Of a stretch of DNA of 54,897 nt, positions 32,705 through 44,280 are shown in pieces. The notes beneath the pieces were generated by a model that made no database searches, was not told where the DNA came from, and worked only from the letters and a program-made list of their open reading frames with translations. The stretch spans positions 1 to 54,897 of the forward strand of contig NBIV01000373.1 in NCBI GenBank assembly GCA_003194525.1, in the 5' to 3' direction. A program made the translations under genes and the position numbers. Position 1 is the stretch's first letter. Each line of letters starts with the position of its first letter. The DNA comes from Gracilariopsis chorda. Taxonomy: Eukaryota; Rhodophyta; Florideophyceae; Gracilariales; Gracilariaceae.

Positions 32705-33537
32705 GGAAGTGCAACGCCCTCAGGGAGGGATTCTTGGTACTTGAATGCTTTCCCGATATTATCGGTTGTGTAGTGTGTATATGAACTACACCCCACAATG
32801 GTGGATATGGACACGTGGGACACAGTTTTGGGTCAATTGGCGGTTGGCCACAGTAGTGGAAGTTACCACGGAACGTGGAGTATTTTAGTTAATTTTATTT
32901 ATTATTTTCACACCCATTTCTGGGAAGCTAGTACTTAGTGCGACGGCGCACTGCCGTCGCACCAGTAAATCTTCCCCAACAAGTGACCCCAACCTGGGGA
33001 ATTGGCTCTAGTTGTTACCACTTGCACGCGTGCTCTACTATTCCTTGGAGGGAAACGCCGTAAACCACGGGACATGTAACCCCCTTGCACATATAAAGAA
33101 GCCTATCCTTGGGAGTATAATTGTTCCAATCATATTGGTGTTTCGCCCTGTATAGGGAGTCCTGTCCACCGGCATTGCCGTATTCATTCGTCGCTCTCGC
33201 GACTCACCCTCTCCCACTCTTCCTCCTTTCCCTTCACTCTTCCTTCCTTCCCCCTTTCAGAGTAGTACATCCCGCTACCCGCGGCCCTCTTGTGCGCATC
33301 TGACCACACACCCCCACTTACGTGGAAACATACCTCTACTGAGGATCACACCCCGCTCACGCGGATACCGATTCTTCGCCTTCACCTCCCTGCGCGAGTC
33401 GCGACAGGTGTCCCTGGTCCTACAAACCGGCTTCGCCGTGACACCCCTGGGAGGGCTCTACCCAACTGGGTTCACCTCGTGAGAGGAAGATCCCGAACGT
33501 CTTTCGGTGGTTTTCCCCTTTGGAGCATTGCACCACA
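32705..33537 (+). mobile_element. Solo LTR 3 (family A)
   Basis: 833 bp from GGAAGTGCAACGCCC to GCACCACA, flanked by a perfect 5-bp duplication GTCCT (32,700-32,704 and 33,538-33,542). It lies opposite to element 3 and splits that element's leader between PBS and gag. A TATAAA is at 33,092-33,097. A perfect 10-bp stem with 5-base loop is at 32,938-32,962. The first base is G where sister copies have T. Confidence 0.9.
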
Positions 33538-33590
33538 GTCCTATTTGATTTCCGTCAGCCTTAAGATTCCAAACGGCTGTCTTTGTAGGC

Positions 33591-33608
33591 TTCTAGGTCA
33601 GGAGAACA
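33591..33608 (-). promoter_or_regulatory. Primer-binding site of element 3
   Basis: On the minus strand TGTTCTCCTGACCTAGAA, one base different from the PBS of element 2. It shows that the 5' LTR of element 3 must lie to the right, in opposite orientation to solo LTR 3. Confidence 0.65.
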
Positions 33609-34050
33609 GATATAGTAGAATAATAGTCCAAAGGCCAAGTGGGGAAGTAGTACCTACTAGGGGTAGCGGCGGCAGAGTGCTAGCCACTAGAGTGACATTT
33701 TACTGGGGTCTAGTTGTGTCGTGGGATCTTCTGACATGCAGGCGCAATGGGAAGGCGTTGTGTGAGGTCCCTGCAGGTCGGGCGCATTCGTAACGATGGC
33801 TTGGAAGCTTTTGTTAGCTGGAAGGTTGGAGGCGACTAAAGAACGGAGGTTGTGCTTGCCCCTACCCTTCAGTGGCCGGCTGCACTCGAGCCAAATAATA
33901 TAGTCGGCGAGGCACTCTACACCATCGTTAAATACTACTAAAAAATTAAATAAAATACTACACTATTCTACCGTGCACTGTGCTGCAGTGCCACGTCCAC
34001 CGGAGGTCACACTTCAAATCAAAATTATCTTCGACCCCCGTGGCTGATAT
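33609..34050 (-). mobile_element. Possible decayed 5' LTR of element 3
   Basis: Placed only by its position beside the PBS. The expected ...CACA end is not conserved and the far boundary is unknown. Confidence 0.3.
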
Positions 34051-36112
34051 TCACACGAGCCAGTGATGTTCTGGTCCGTCGTCCACCTCTTCGGCACTCC
34101 AGCTTGCGAGCCGTTTGACCTTAGGGCTATTGTACTACACGTGACTCCATTCCGAGTTCCATAACTTCTGCTTGTGTGACCGTGGCGCGCTTGAAGACTT
34201 GTGCAAAATGCACCGCTTGGAGTGCAGAGAAGAACTGAGCAGTCCCCAGAGAAGTGACCACGTCTGGGCGAGAGAACGCTGCGATAGCAATTCTCTCTTT
34301 CAATACCTCTGACGCTCGCTCCTCCTACTTCAAATGTATGAAAACTGGTTGCGTTCTGTGTTATTTTTGACGGGTTAGCTCTGCTCGCCGGGCGTCCAGA
34401 CCATACCGTTCAGAATTTTTTGTTGGATTCACGGCTTGCCGCGTCTCAATATTTTATGTAGAGTGGTCTTCGCTTGACTCCAATTTAATATTATCTAGAT
34501 GCATTGCTTTAGTCGCAGTAATAGAGCCTCCTGTGGAAAGCACTTAGGACAACTTTGGAGGGTTTTTAAGTACATAACAAGCTCTGTAATAAACCCATTT
34601 GTCTTTGTCGACGTTCTTGTAATCCTATTTCATTCTTGTAGTGTGCCAAAGATGGATTTTGACTGCCTCTGAAACATTCATTGTCGCAAACCTTGGTGCA
34701 ATTGTAAGAGCGGAATGTTTTGAGTGAGACAAAGCAAGTTTGCACCTCGGCAGTAATATGGCCGAAATGCCGTTCTATGGTCGCCGTAAATCGGTAATCA
34801 TATTTAGTTTTTGGCATGAGTTTTCGTTTGAGACTTTTTTCAATAAACCGGCAGCAGTTGTTGTCTTGGAATAACTACCGTGTCTGGCTCGTAGCGACTA
34901 TTTTATCTGCAGACTCTGCGATTTATGCATGAGCAAGGACGCAATTTACCTCGGCATTCTAGTTCTTCCCGCGTCTCATGGTCGCCAGAATGCAAGTGGG
35001 ACCAGAAAGGTTGCAAGTTGCGCAGCGGGTAGCATAGCAGCTTCGGAGGTTTGCATTGGTTTACAATTTTGCCAGGAGGCTACAACTGCGTTACTAGCCA
35101 ATCCGGTGGGGGTTCGGGTCATATCTATTCGATAGAATAGAGCACAATGTCGGTCTAATGAGGGGTCGAATAGATCCAGATCGTGCTATACTGTATTGGG
35201 AAATTTTTTGAATAGATTAGAAACCGTGCGGTTGAGTGACGTTTTTTTGGCAGGGCTGAAAATTTATCATTAGAATAGAGAATAGACGCCAGGTAGAGAT
35301 CTTAACTTTGGTACCTTCTTCGTGTTTACTGGAGTCGACCGCCGGCATCCGCAGGGGAAGTTTGGAGCTGTCGGTTAAACCGAGCCGACATTGCGATGTG
35401 TGCGTTTATGTGGGCCGATTCCAAATGCATTTTACTTATTTTATAAGGGGTGCGAAGGTCGTTGTCGCACAAATCCTTACTTAGGTTAGAGACTTCTCTC
35501 TCGGTAAGTATTCTAAAACCCTACCAGACTTTATGGCTGCTTTGCTGTTGGTCTCTTGTTGAGACCCGCTGTAAATCCATTTCCCGTCTCTCACTACGCG
35601 CGAGGGCAAACGGGCACACCTCGAGAAGGCGGATCAGCTTGTGCCCGCTATACGCTTGCTTTGCTTTGAACATTCAGTATGTGAGCTACTCCAGTGGTGA
35701 TAATGGCTTCCAGATTCTTGCATTCTTGAACGATGTCAATCCAAAGACCAGTTGAGTTCAGCGCCGATCAAAACTGATTCTAACGGAGGGTGATTTCCGG
35801 AAGACGACACGGTATATCATGATGTCTTCCATTTGGTTTTTGTGGATGCGAAGAAGAAAAGATTACTTGCAGAATTTTCTCAGAAGACATGGTCGTGGTT
35901 CCTATGCTTGTTTGTGCGAGGGAGGCTTTGAAATTGAGCAGATTCTACAGGGCTTTGGAGGCAGTGGCGCAGTCGGATCTAGCACTTATCGTCAACTATT
36001 ATGTGCGAGAGAGGCAAGGTTTTGACGTCGAATCAATAGTAAGAACATAGCCAGAGAAGTTTCTGGATTATCTAGAGAGAGAGGGGTTGTTGCACTTTAA
36101 TGTTAAAGTTAA
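34051..36112. other. Unassigned region
   Basis: No recognisable gene. The minus-strand frame 34,566-34,817 (83 codons) has plausible composition but no motif. GAATAGA words cluster at 35,126-35,290. A segment near 35,605-35,650 (GGGCACACCTCGAGAAGGCGGA) resembles the core of repeat family R. Confidence 0.4.
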
Positions 36113-36169
36113 CCCCTACCGTATTCTTGGAATAACGGACACAAGCTCATGTAAACACACACACACACC
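36113..36169 (-). repeat. Repeat R fragment with (AC)n
   Basis: Minus-strand copy of the R family start: (TG)n, then a degenerate GTGCCCCTAATTCCAAGG stretch. Confidence 0.5.
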
Positions 36170-36186
36170 AACTGTGACCGTGGGTG

Positions 36187-36520
36187 TCGTTAAACTCGTT
36201 CAGGCGAAATGGGTTGAAGTTAAAGCAGTCTTAGCTTATCTCTAGAGCTGCCGAGCCGAGTCGTTCTCTGCTGGACTAGCAATGCTCTGAGTGATCATGT
36301 ACGAACCGCCAGTGGCCCCGCTTTGGGCATAATGCATTAATCTGCCCGTCATGCTGTGCCGATCTCTTGCTCATGCGAATCAGAGGGAAGCAAAACGGAT
36401 CTGGAACTGGGTCTGCTTCGAGACTTGGTGGCCTTAGCGGCAGAGACTAACTCCCTAGAGAGTTACTACAGTGAAGTCGGAAGTGCGCTTCTTCCGCCCA
36501 CAGACAAGAACAGCAGCGTA
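36187..36520 (+). repeat. Interspersed repeat S, copy 1
   Basis: Diverged direct relative of 45,262-45,560. Both share GAAATGGGTTGAAGTT, AGTGGCCCCGCTTT, CCCGTC..G.TGTGCCGA and AACTGGGTCTGC in the same order. It may derive from a coding sequence (shared reading V-x-K-x-V-Q-x-K-W-V-E-V) but is now interrupted. Confidence 0.65.
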
Positions 36521-37032
36521 CACCGTTATTTTTCTTGTGGATAGTATACGAGATTCTTATAAGCGGCGGCTATGGAAAGAATGGAACATTACAGATCAAT
36601 ATGACTAAGTTGAGAGAAGCAATGCTTTAGACCTTGAAAGACATAAGTTAAGTCTCAGAAGCTGCGCACGAGTCGCTTGCATGAGCTTAAAGACGCAGGA
36701 CTGGAGGTTAGAGACGGAAAATGGATGAAATAAGACACCGACACCATTATTCATCATCGGGTTCTGACAAATATCGCGAAAGGATAGATAATCCGTACGA
36801 TTTTGAAAAGCAGCTACACTTCGTTCGCTCAACGTTGAATGAGAGGATCGGTATGGTGGGATGTTACCGATGCTTTTTGGTGATAAGCATGTGGTACATC
36901 GGATCGGCTTTGTGGGTGTGACCCCTACTGACAGTCTCCGGATATTGAACCCACAGTAAAGAAGAAGAAAACAGTCTCCGTAGGATTTCTTGGAACAGCA
37001 GAGCAAAGCACGAGAACAGAAAGGGATAATAG

Positions 37033-37160
37033 CGAAATGGATCCGAAGTAGGTTGCTCTGCAGAAGCTTTCTGATAGACTGGCAATCTCAGGATATTGTA
37101 GCCTTAACACGTAACACGGCTGCTGCGAGTGCGAGATAGCAGTCGCCTTCTACAACCAGA
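37033..37160 (+). repeat. Repeat T, copy 1
   Basis: Shares GAAATGGATCCGA, GCAGAAGCTT-like, and AACACGGCTGCTGC...AGCAGTC with 37,896-38,025. Function unknown. Confidence 0.5.
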
Positions 37161-37895
37161 AGACACTGCAAGGCTAGTAGTGTGACATACTAGCACCACT
37201 CTTGAGGAAGTAAAGTTTATGTATGACAACTTTAACTAAACCAGAACATACAATACAATACAAAGCTGACTACTGTGTGTCCATCATCAAACAACAAAGT
37301 TGAATAAAGACCTGACCCGGGATGTCGTTAAACTCGCCCAGGCGATCGGCGGACTGGTCGCCTTCGTCGACCCGGGATGTCTCTAAAAGCGACCAGGCAG
37401 ACGGCAGACCGACGGCCCCAAGCGACCTGGGTGGCACTGTCCAGAAAAGGCCCCCGCTAAGCTGTGCGAAACGGTAGGCACGACGCACGCGCTTCCCGGA
37501 AGATCTTGCCAGCCTTTCCCTGAATTTTCCCGGAAGGATCAGGAGTTTCCTACGGAAACTGAGGCGGCAGTCTCACCTCACGCAGCATCTCAGCATCGCG
37601 TGTATAATGGAAGAAAACAGGCGCGCCCGTACAAGGATCTGAATGGTTTTATAGGGTTTTTACGGAACTTGCGCCAGGATTGAAGAAAAGCACGTGTGTT
37701 AGGTCGGTTCAACTACCCGAAATTGCCAGGGGTAAAGAGGAAAGGGTGTGTGGAACGTCGTTAGTGCTTCTAGACGACGAAAACAAGGCACATTGGAATC
37801 CGCCTTGTCGTGGTGTGCCCCTTAGCTGACGTCCTCTGGTGGAAAGGGAAGGAATAGCAGAGAAAATAATGGAAAAGGCGAGCCGCGTCAGAACG
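37161..37895. other. Unassigned region
   Basis: No gene seen. GACCCGGGATGTC occurs twice (about 37,315 and 37,370). Confidence 0.4.
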
Positions 37896-38025
37896 AAATG
37901 GATCCGATCTCGGGTCTTCCCGTAGAAGCTTGGTGCTGATCTTTCCATGTTCCGAGATAGTAGCTAGTGAGCGCAACACGGCTGCTGCAAGGTGAGAGCA
38001 AGCAGCAGTCATCGGCTACATTCCG
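37896..38025 (+). repeat. Repeat T, copy 2
   Basis: Diverged direct copy of 37,033-37,160. Confidence 0.5.
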
Positions 38026-38208
38026 GGGACATGAACAGAGATTGGTACTACGGGACAGGGAAAATCGTTCTTTCCGAGGTGCTTTACGTACATAGAGTTC
38101 AGCATGCTAGACGAAGAAAAGCTCCCCTGTAGTGTTAGATTCTACCACAATGCCGTAATCAGGTAATGTGTGTCCATAAAAAAGAAGAAAAGGGTTCTTC
38201 TTAGATTG

Positions 38209-38272
38209 GCCCCAACAGTATTCTTGGAATTAGGGGCACGAGTTCAGCTAAAGACACACACACACGCACATA
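38209..38272 (-). repeat. Repeat R fragment with (AC)n
   Basis: Minus-strand R family start including TTGGAATTAGGGGCACG followed by (AC)n. Confidence 0.55.
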
Positions 38273-39388
38273 ACCAGTCGAAGGTAGGGAGTTGGGGTCT
38301 CTTCGCTGTACATATCACTGGACTGGTACAAGGAGAAATAGAAGCCGCCTCGATTTCCTCCTCAGCGATAAGAACTGAGTTCATATCTGAGAAGCAACAT
38401 GTGTCAGCACCCCTGAAAGAGTCCCAGGCATACATCCTCATCTTCAACCTCGCTATGGAAGCCTGACTGCAGATCATGATCTGCAATTTCGAACTTACTG
38501 GAAGCACGTGCGATAGTTCCTTGGCTATCAGGTGCGTAATGGCACCGTTAGGTGTTTGAGCAACGCAAGGTAATAGAGAAGTTTTTTTGCCACATCAAAT
38601 CGTCCTTCTTATACGTATGAACGGCTACGGCCCTGAGTTGGAGAGACGAATACTTATCTAACCCATGATACCTTCCTTCGAGTACAACCCGAAATTGCCA
38701 ACCAGCGTATTCACAGAACTGACCATATGGTGACACATTAAGGACCGGTGTTTGCTGCTGAGTGACATTCGGTGAGGCTTCATATCTCCAACTTTTGGAA
38801 TCGGTCTTTACATCGGTGCCGTTGTCCACACTGCACCATCATGATGCGGGACCTCGGGTCACAACCGCACTCCTAAAACCTTACGGACGCCTGCCGGGCA
38901 CGGTGATGATTAGGTATAAGGGTAAACTCTGCAACTGTTTTATCCCTGAAACCTACGGTAGCAAGAATAGGACAGTTATCCCTTCGAGATGAGGGTTAGC
39001 TTGGTAACTTCAGTCACGCTTCCTCCGCAAAAAAGGATTGGTCTCGAAAAATAGTCCTGGACAAGTGCATGAAGCTCACTGCAGAGGAGATTTTCTGTAT
39101 GATATCATATACTGGTCAAAATCTCAACGTTGATCTGCGCCAGTCATTCCCTTCTGAGTGGTGCCATGCAAAAATAATACGTTTCAAATATGCAATTTCC
39201 TGGCATAGAGCCGTGGAGGTTGCAGGATCTGAACTCATCTTCCGTTGTCGAAGCCGTCTGCGCTTCAAGCGTTTACAAAGCAAGGTGAATCTCCTTTGCT
39301 CCGGTTTTACTTTTGGTAAATCCAGCGGTCTCAGTTCTTGATACTACAAAGTGTTCAGCAACCTGGTCCACCCCACATCAACGGCAAG
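38273..39388. other. Intergenic region upstream of the PreP gene
   Basis: No ORF with recognisable features. It should contain the PreP promoter; no clear TATA box is visible near the ATG. Confidence 0.4.
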
Positions 39389-42300
39389 ATGACAAAGTTG
39401 CTATCAACAGCCTACAGCGCGTTCATAGCGGCTGCACCTCGGTCTTTGTACAATGCCCACGCGTTTTCCAAGTCTATTCTTCGGTCACGATCCTCATGGG
39501 CAGGAACCAGGCTTCCACTACGCCACCGGCTTTCTCCCACGACTCCTCGTGTCTTGCAGAATCGATCCGTGTTTGCAATGGCGACCACAGTTACCGAATT
39601 CGACACATCCATTGATTGCAAAGTCGGAGAGGTAGTCAGCGGTTTTCGTTTACATCGTGAAGAGTTTGTCAAGGAAATTAGCTCCATGGTGCGCTTCTGG
39701 ATACATGAAAAAACAGGAGCACGCCTCATTAGCGTTCTGAACGATGATGAAAACAAGACCTTCGGCGTTGTATTCCGTACTCCGCCAAACGATTCCACTG
39801 GCGTCGCGCATATCTTAGAGCATTCTGTGCTTTGCGGCAGCAAGAAGTACCCAGTCAAAGAACCTTTCGTAGAACTCATGAAGGGATCACTTAACACTTT
39901 CCTCAATGCCTTCACATACCCCGATAAGACGTGTTACCCGGTGGCAAGCTGCAATGAACGCGACTTTTACAATTTGGTTGATGTGTATATGGACGCAGTT
40001 TTCCATCCGATCTTAACGCCGGATACTCTTGCCCAAGAAGGACATCACCTTGAATTAGACGACCCCGAGGGTAAAGTTGCCATCAAAGGTGTAGTATACA
40101 ATGAGATGAAGGGTGCTTATTCATCCGCAGACCGAGTATTGGCAGAGCTTTCACAGAGAATGCTGTTCCCCGACACTGTTTATGGTTTCGAATCCGGAGG
40201 TCATCCTCGTGCCATCCCTAACCTCACGTGGGAGAACTTTAAAGCATTTTATGATGACTACTACCATCCTAGCAATGCCCGCATGTGGTTCTACGGTGAC
40301 GACGATGAAGGCAAGAGGCTAGCGAAAGCCAATAGCGTTCTAAAGGACTTCGATAGGCGTGAAGTATCATCTACGGTCGGTTTACAAAAGCCATGGACAG
40401 AGCCAAAATCATTTCAGTTCGATTACGATGCCGGCTCTGGCCCCGATATCGCGAAGAAGTATATGGCGACTGTCAACTGGCTCATCAATACCCCGGTTGA
40501 CGAGATTGAGCCTTCTGAACTCCTGAGCTTGACCGTCCTCAACCACATCTTACTCTCTCTTTCCTCCTCCCCACTAAGAAAAGCCCTAACTGATTCTCAG
40601 CTCGGAGAAGACGTAGTTGGGGGTGGTTTGGAAACGGATCTGCGCCAGATGTCTTTTTCCGTCGGTTTGAAGGGCATGACCGAAGAGTCCGCTCCAAAAA
40701 TGGAAAAGGTTATCTTCGATGTTCTCATGAATGTCGAGAAGAACGGTTTCCCCGAGCGCATGATTGATGCAAGCTTAAACACCATCGAATTCCGTCTGCG
40801 AGAGAACAATACCGGTTCTTTTCCGAAGGGTCTAGCGCTAATGTTGCGATCCCTGACCACATGGCTTCATGACGCCGATCCTTTAACTACACTGAGGTTC
40901 GAGGCGGCTGTGAAGGACCTTAGAGATCGACTGGACAGAAAGGAACCTGTGTTCCAGGAAACAGTGACAAAGTACTTGCTCAACAATCCCCATCGCGCCT
41001 CTGTCACTCTTAAGCCGGATCCGGAATTTTCCAAGAAAGAAGATGCCGCTGAGCAAGCGCGAATAAACAAAGCAGTTGCCGGGTTCACTGCAGATGACTA
41101 TGAACAAGTCGTATCAGAGACAAGACGTTTGAAGGAAAAGCAAGCTGCTCACGATCGCCCCGAGGATCTTGCAAAAATCCCCACTCTAAGGAGGGGTGAT
41201 TTGGACAAGGAAGTGAAGACCGTGGCCTTCGATAAGTATCAAGAAAAGGGTGTAACGGTCTTCCATCACCCTCTGAGCACAAACGGTGTCGTGTACGTTG
41301 ACATGGCTCTGGATATGTCACAAATCCCCCAGGAGTACCTTCCATTGGCATCTATTTTTGTTGGCTCTTTGACGGAATTGGGAACTAGTAAGGACGATTT
41401 TGTGGCGCTCCAGCAGAAGCTCGGCGCTGAAACTGGGGGTGTGTCAACATCCGTATACTCGAGCCAAATGTATGCCCCTGATGGCAATGGACCAGCTTTG
41501 ATGAAATTGCTCGTAAGGGGCAAAGCCGTGGTATCCCAAGTTTCTCATTTGATGGAACTCGTTGGTGATATACTCACTGATGCGAACATTGACAACAAAG
41601 AGCGATTCCGTCAGCTTCTCATCGAAGAACGTGCAGGAATAGAATCGGCTCTCTCAAGCAGCGGCCACACTGTGGCTGGCGGAAGACTTGGCGCCATGTT
41701 CCGTCCAGCACTGTGGGCAGATGAACAATTGGGAGGAATCGATTTTCTGAAAGCAATCAGAAAGCTTATCGCTCGCGTGGATGACAACTGGGACTCGGTT
41801 GTCGCTGAATTGCGCCAGCTGCAAAAGTTAATGATGAGTCGTGAAAATATGGTGATCAATGTCACTACTGCAGCAAGTGATTTTGGCAGCGTCAAGCCAT
41901 TGCTAACTTCGTTCTTTGACCGCTTGCCGGAGAAGCCGGAAAGTTTCGGGTCCAGCTGGATTTCTACATTTTCACTCTTGCCACGAGCGAACGAAGGCCT
42001 CATTGTTCCATCTACTGTGAACTATGTCGGCAAAGCTGCGAATCTGTACGATCTTGGATTCAAGTTAAATGGTGGTCACTCAGTAGCATCCCGTCACCTT
42101 GGCACTTCATATCTCTGGGATACCGTGCGTGTCCAGGGTGGCGCGTATGGTGGCTTCTGCCGCATGGACGTTAAGAGCGGTATGTTTATGTATTTGTCAT
42201 ACAGAGACCCGAATATCGATGCTACACTGAAGAGCTATGACGGAGCCCCGGAATTCCTCTCAAGTTTAAAGCTTTCGAACGATGAACTTTCTCGCAGTGT

Positions 42301-42571
42301 AATTGGTATGATTGGGGCAATGGACTCGTACCAACTTCCAGATACAAAGGGTTTTGCGTCGACGTTAAGACAAATCGTCGGTGAAACAGATGAGGTCCGC
42401 CAACAACGAAGGGACGAGGTTCTTAGTGTCTCCACAAAGGACTTCAAGCAATTGGGCGAGGCTTTGCAAGCAGTACGAGAAAATGGTACCGTGGTTGTCG
42501 TTGGCGGTGAAGATGCGCTCAAGAAAGCAGTCGACGATGGCGTCGATCTATCGCTCGAAGTGATTGTATGA
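39389..42571 (+). CDS. PREP: Presequence protease, M16C family (mitochondrial/plastid)
   Basis: Intronless gene of 1,060 codons, starting at the first ATG of the frame (39,389) and ending in TGA. PreP degrades cleaved targeting peptides and other short unstructured peptides inside mitochondria and plastids. Residues 1 to about 70 are rich in Ser, Arg and Ala with few acidic residues, as expected of an organelle presequence. The inverted zinc motif HILEH is at 141-145, and the third ligand Glu is residue 239 in NEMKGAYSS, a 94-residue gap as in plant and human PreP. The C-terminal half carries Arg914 and Tyr920 in VRVQGGAYG, which complete the active site. Length equals family norms and nothing is broken. 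Gene name by family resemblance. Confidence 0.95.
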   Translation: MTKLLSTAYSAFIAAAPRSLYNAHAFSKSILRSRSSWAGTRLPLRHRLSPTTPRVLQNRSVFAMATTVTEFDTSIDCKVGEVVSGFRLHREEFVKEISSMVRFWIHEKTGARLISVLNDDENKTFGVVFRTPPNDSTGVAHILEHSVLCGSKKYPVKEPFVELMKGSLNTFLNAFTYPDKTCYPVASCNERDFYNLVDVYMDAVFHPILTPDTLAQEGHHLELDDPEGKVAIKGVVYNEMKGAYSSADRVLAELSQRMLFPDTVYGFESGGHPRAIPNLTWENFKAFYDDYYHPSNARMWFYGDDDEGKRLAKANSVLKDFDRREVSSTVGLQKPWTEPKSFQFDYDAGSGPDIAKKYMATVNWLINTPVDEIEPSELLSLTVLNHILLSLSSSPLRKALTDSQLGEDVVGGGLETDLRQMSFSVGLKGMTEESAPKMEKVIFDVLMNVEKNGFPERMIDASLNTIEFRLRENNTGSFPKGLALMLRSLTTWLHDADPLTTLRFEAAVKDLRDRLDRKEPVFQETVTKYLLNNPHRASVTLKPDPEFSKKEDAAEQARINKAVAGFTADDYEQVVSETRRLKEKQAAHDRPEDLAKIPTLRRGDLDKEVKTVAFDKYQEKGVTVFHHPLSTNGVVYVDMALDMSQIPQEYLPLASIFVGSLTELGTSKDDFVALQQKLGAETGGVSTSVYSSQMYAPDGNGPALMKLLVRGKAVVSQVSHLMELVGDILTDANIDNKERFRQLLIEERAGIESALSSSGHTVAGGRLGAMFRPALWADEQLGGIDFLKAIRKLIARVDDNWDSVVAELRQLQKLMMSRENMVINVTTAASDFGSVKPLLTSFFDRLPEKPESFGSSWISTFSLLPRANEGLIVPSTVNYVGKAANLYDLGFKLNGGHSVASRHLGTSYLWDTVRVQGGAYGGFCRMDVKSGMFMYLSYRDPNIDATLKSYDGAPEFLSSLKLSNDELSRSVIGMIGAMDSYQLPDTKGFASTLRQIVGETDEVRQQRRDEVLSVSTKDFKQLGEALQAVRENGTVVVVGGEDALKKAVDDGVDLSLEVIV

Positions 42572-43228
42572 GTCTCCGCTTCATCAGGGTTTGGTTGTTT
42601 TGCTTCGCTCCACCGATTGAGAGGCAGTAGCATCTGTACGGAAAGGGGTTTTTCTGCTTCAGAAAACAAGTTTTCTGAAAACATTGTTCATCTTAAAGAC
42701 GTGAGAACTAGTCCAACGTTCCCACAACGTTTTGCCATTGATGCAGTTGTAGAGCATCTCTCGTACTTACACTTGCGAGGGCACGGCGACGAAGAACGCC
42801 TAGCGAGTGAATTTAACGGTGAGTGTGTATGTGTGTACTAAGGTGGGCTCGTATGCCTAATTCCGAGACAGCGGTACAGATTGGTCTAAGAAAACCCCCT
42901 CATTTTCTTCTTTGCGATGCTTTATGCTGTCTGGATACTTCACGAGGTGTACCCGTCTTCCTTCCATCAACGAGGGAGGCGAAATGAACTGGCGATTGAG
43001 TCTCTCACGGAGACCAAAAACCTTTCTTTTTTACATTGTCCCCTGAAAAAGGTGGATTGCTTTCCTTCATGGATTGTTGCGCTTTGTAGGCTGCAGCTCA
43101 TAGCCGTCAGAGAAGAGAACTGAAGGGTGATAAGGAACAGAAAGAAAGAGAAGGATGAAGACAAGGGAAGAAAGAAACTTAGTGGTTCTTTCCACTGTGT
43201 AGGTTCTTCAGTTCCATAGCACTGAAGG
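42572..43228. other. Downstream region of PreP
   Basis: No gene recognised. It should contain the PreP 3' UTR. A GTGTGTATGTGTG stretch near 42,823 may be an R family relic. Confidence 0.4.
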
Positions 43229-43556
43229 GGGCGTCAAAGTTGTCGTAGCCCACCCATCTAGAATAACGATGCTAAATCGCTTTGCGCTGGATACCGTTGT
43301 GGTGATGTGGTGAGGGACCTAGTGAGTCCCGCTCAGGGCACATGCAATTCCGCTCGTTGAGGTGTGCCGACCTTCCGAAAAGGCTATAAAACACTATAAA
43401 GTTACGCCGGATGAGGAAGCCAAATGGAGATGCGATTGGGTCTACTAGGGGAATTTAGCCGTCGAATAGATAATTATCATTCTACTTGTAGAAAGTGAAT
43501 ACCGTTGCCTTGGAATTAGAGGCACGTGCCCACAAACACGCACACACACACACACA
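43229..43556 (-). repeat. Interspersed repeat R, copy 2 (left arm of a large inverted repeat)
   Basis: 328 bp, about 90% identical by eye to the reverse complement of 44,281-44,608, including the terminal (AC)n. The arms are 724 bp apart. Confidence 0.9.
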
Positions 43557-43574
43557 TAGAACGCAAGCCACACC

Positions 43575-44019
43575 ATGGATTACATGGATTATATTACGGC
43601 TCTTGATATTCCGATTGAGGATCAGCTTGCTGTACCCATTGATTATGCTGATGTCGGAAGAAGAGTTAAAATCGAGAACCATAATCGGCCATTGGTTCAA
43701 TCTATGCCACAAGAACTAGATAAAACGGGTTTCTCGAAGGGAAGCAGAGGTTGCTTTATCTCAGCTGGCTGTAGGACACACTCCTCGCCTACACCCATCA
43801 GGGTCACACCTATTGAAAAGAAGACTAGTTTGCACGTGTAGGTCTGGAGTGCTGAACGACGTAGAGCATTTTTTGCTCCGATGCCCATTGAGGAACACAT
43901 CTAGGCGGGTATGCGTACCTCCTTTGCGTGAACGTGGTGATTTATCAATTGCAGAGATTATTAGACGATGGCCTGTGAAAGTGTTGGTCTACCTGGTGAG
44001 AGAACGTAAAAACCCCTAA
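43575..44019 (+). pseudogene. LINE (non-LTR retrotransposon) C-terminal fragment
   Basis: From about 43,723 the frame reads SRREAEVALSQLAVGHT, then PSGSHLLKRRLVCTC and LNDVEHFLLRCP. This is the conserved C-terminal end of LINE reverse transcriptases: a basic R-x-E-x2-x-x-x-L-x2-GHT segment followed by a C-x-C...H-x4-C zinc-binding motif. A separate open stretch in another frame (43,575-43,720) probably belongs to it across one frameshift near 43,720. The stop codon TAA at 44,017-44,019 lies inside the 3' terminal repeat. The rest of the element is absent, as is typical for 5'-truncated LINEs. Confidence 0.75.
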
Positions 44020-44040
44020 AAACCCCTAAAAACCCCTAAA
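44011..44040. repeat. Three telomere-like 10-bp repeats at the LINE 3' end
   Basis: AACCCCTAAA occurs three times without mismatch (44,011-44,040). Preceding bases (GTAAA) and following bases (TGGG) do not continue the repeat. The reverse strand reads TTTAGGGGTT, close to algal and plant telomere repeats. Confidence 0.9.
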
Positions 44041-44280
44041 TGGGAGAAGGCTCATTCCCAAGGACATTGTTTTTCAGCAAAAGCGTCTGTTCACTGATGG
44101 CTCGCGTTAACGCTTTTTCAGAGGAGATCTGTAGCCTAGGGAAGTCAGCGATTTGCCGTCGTAGGTGTAGATCTTTGAACGGAAACGAGCTGCGCTATGT
44201 AGGAATTATACATAGCCTATAAAGAGAGAGATAGAGAAAGATACGGCACAGCGTTGAAAACGCTGATAATTTCTTTGTCA

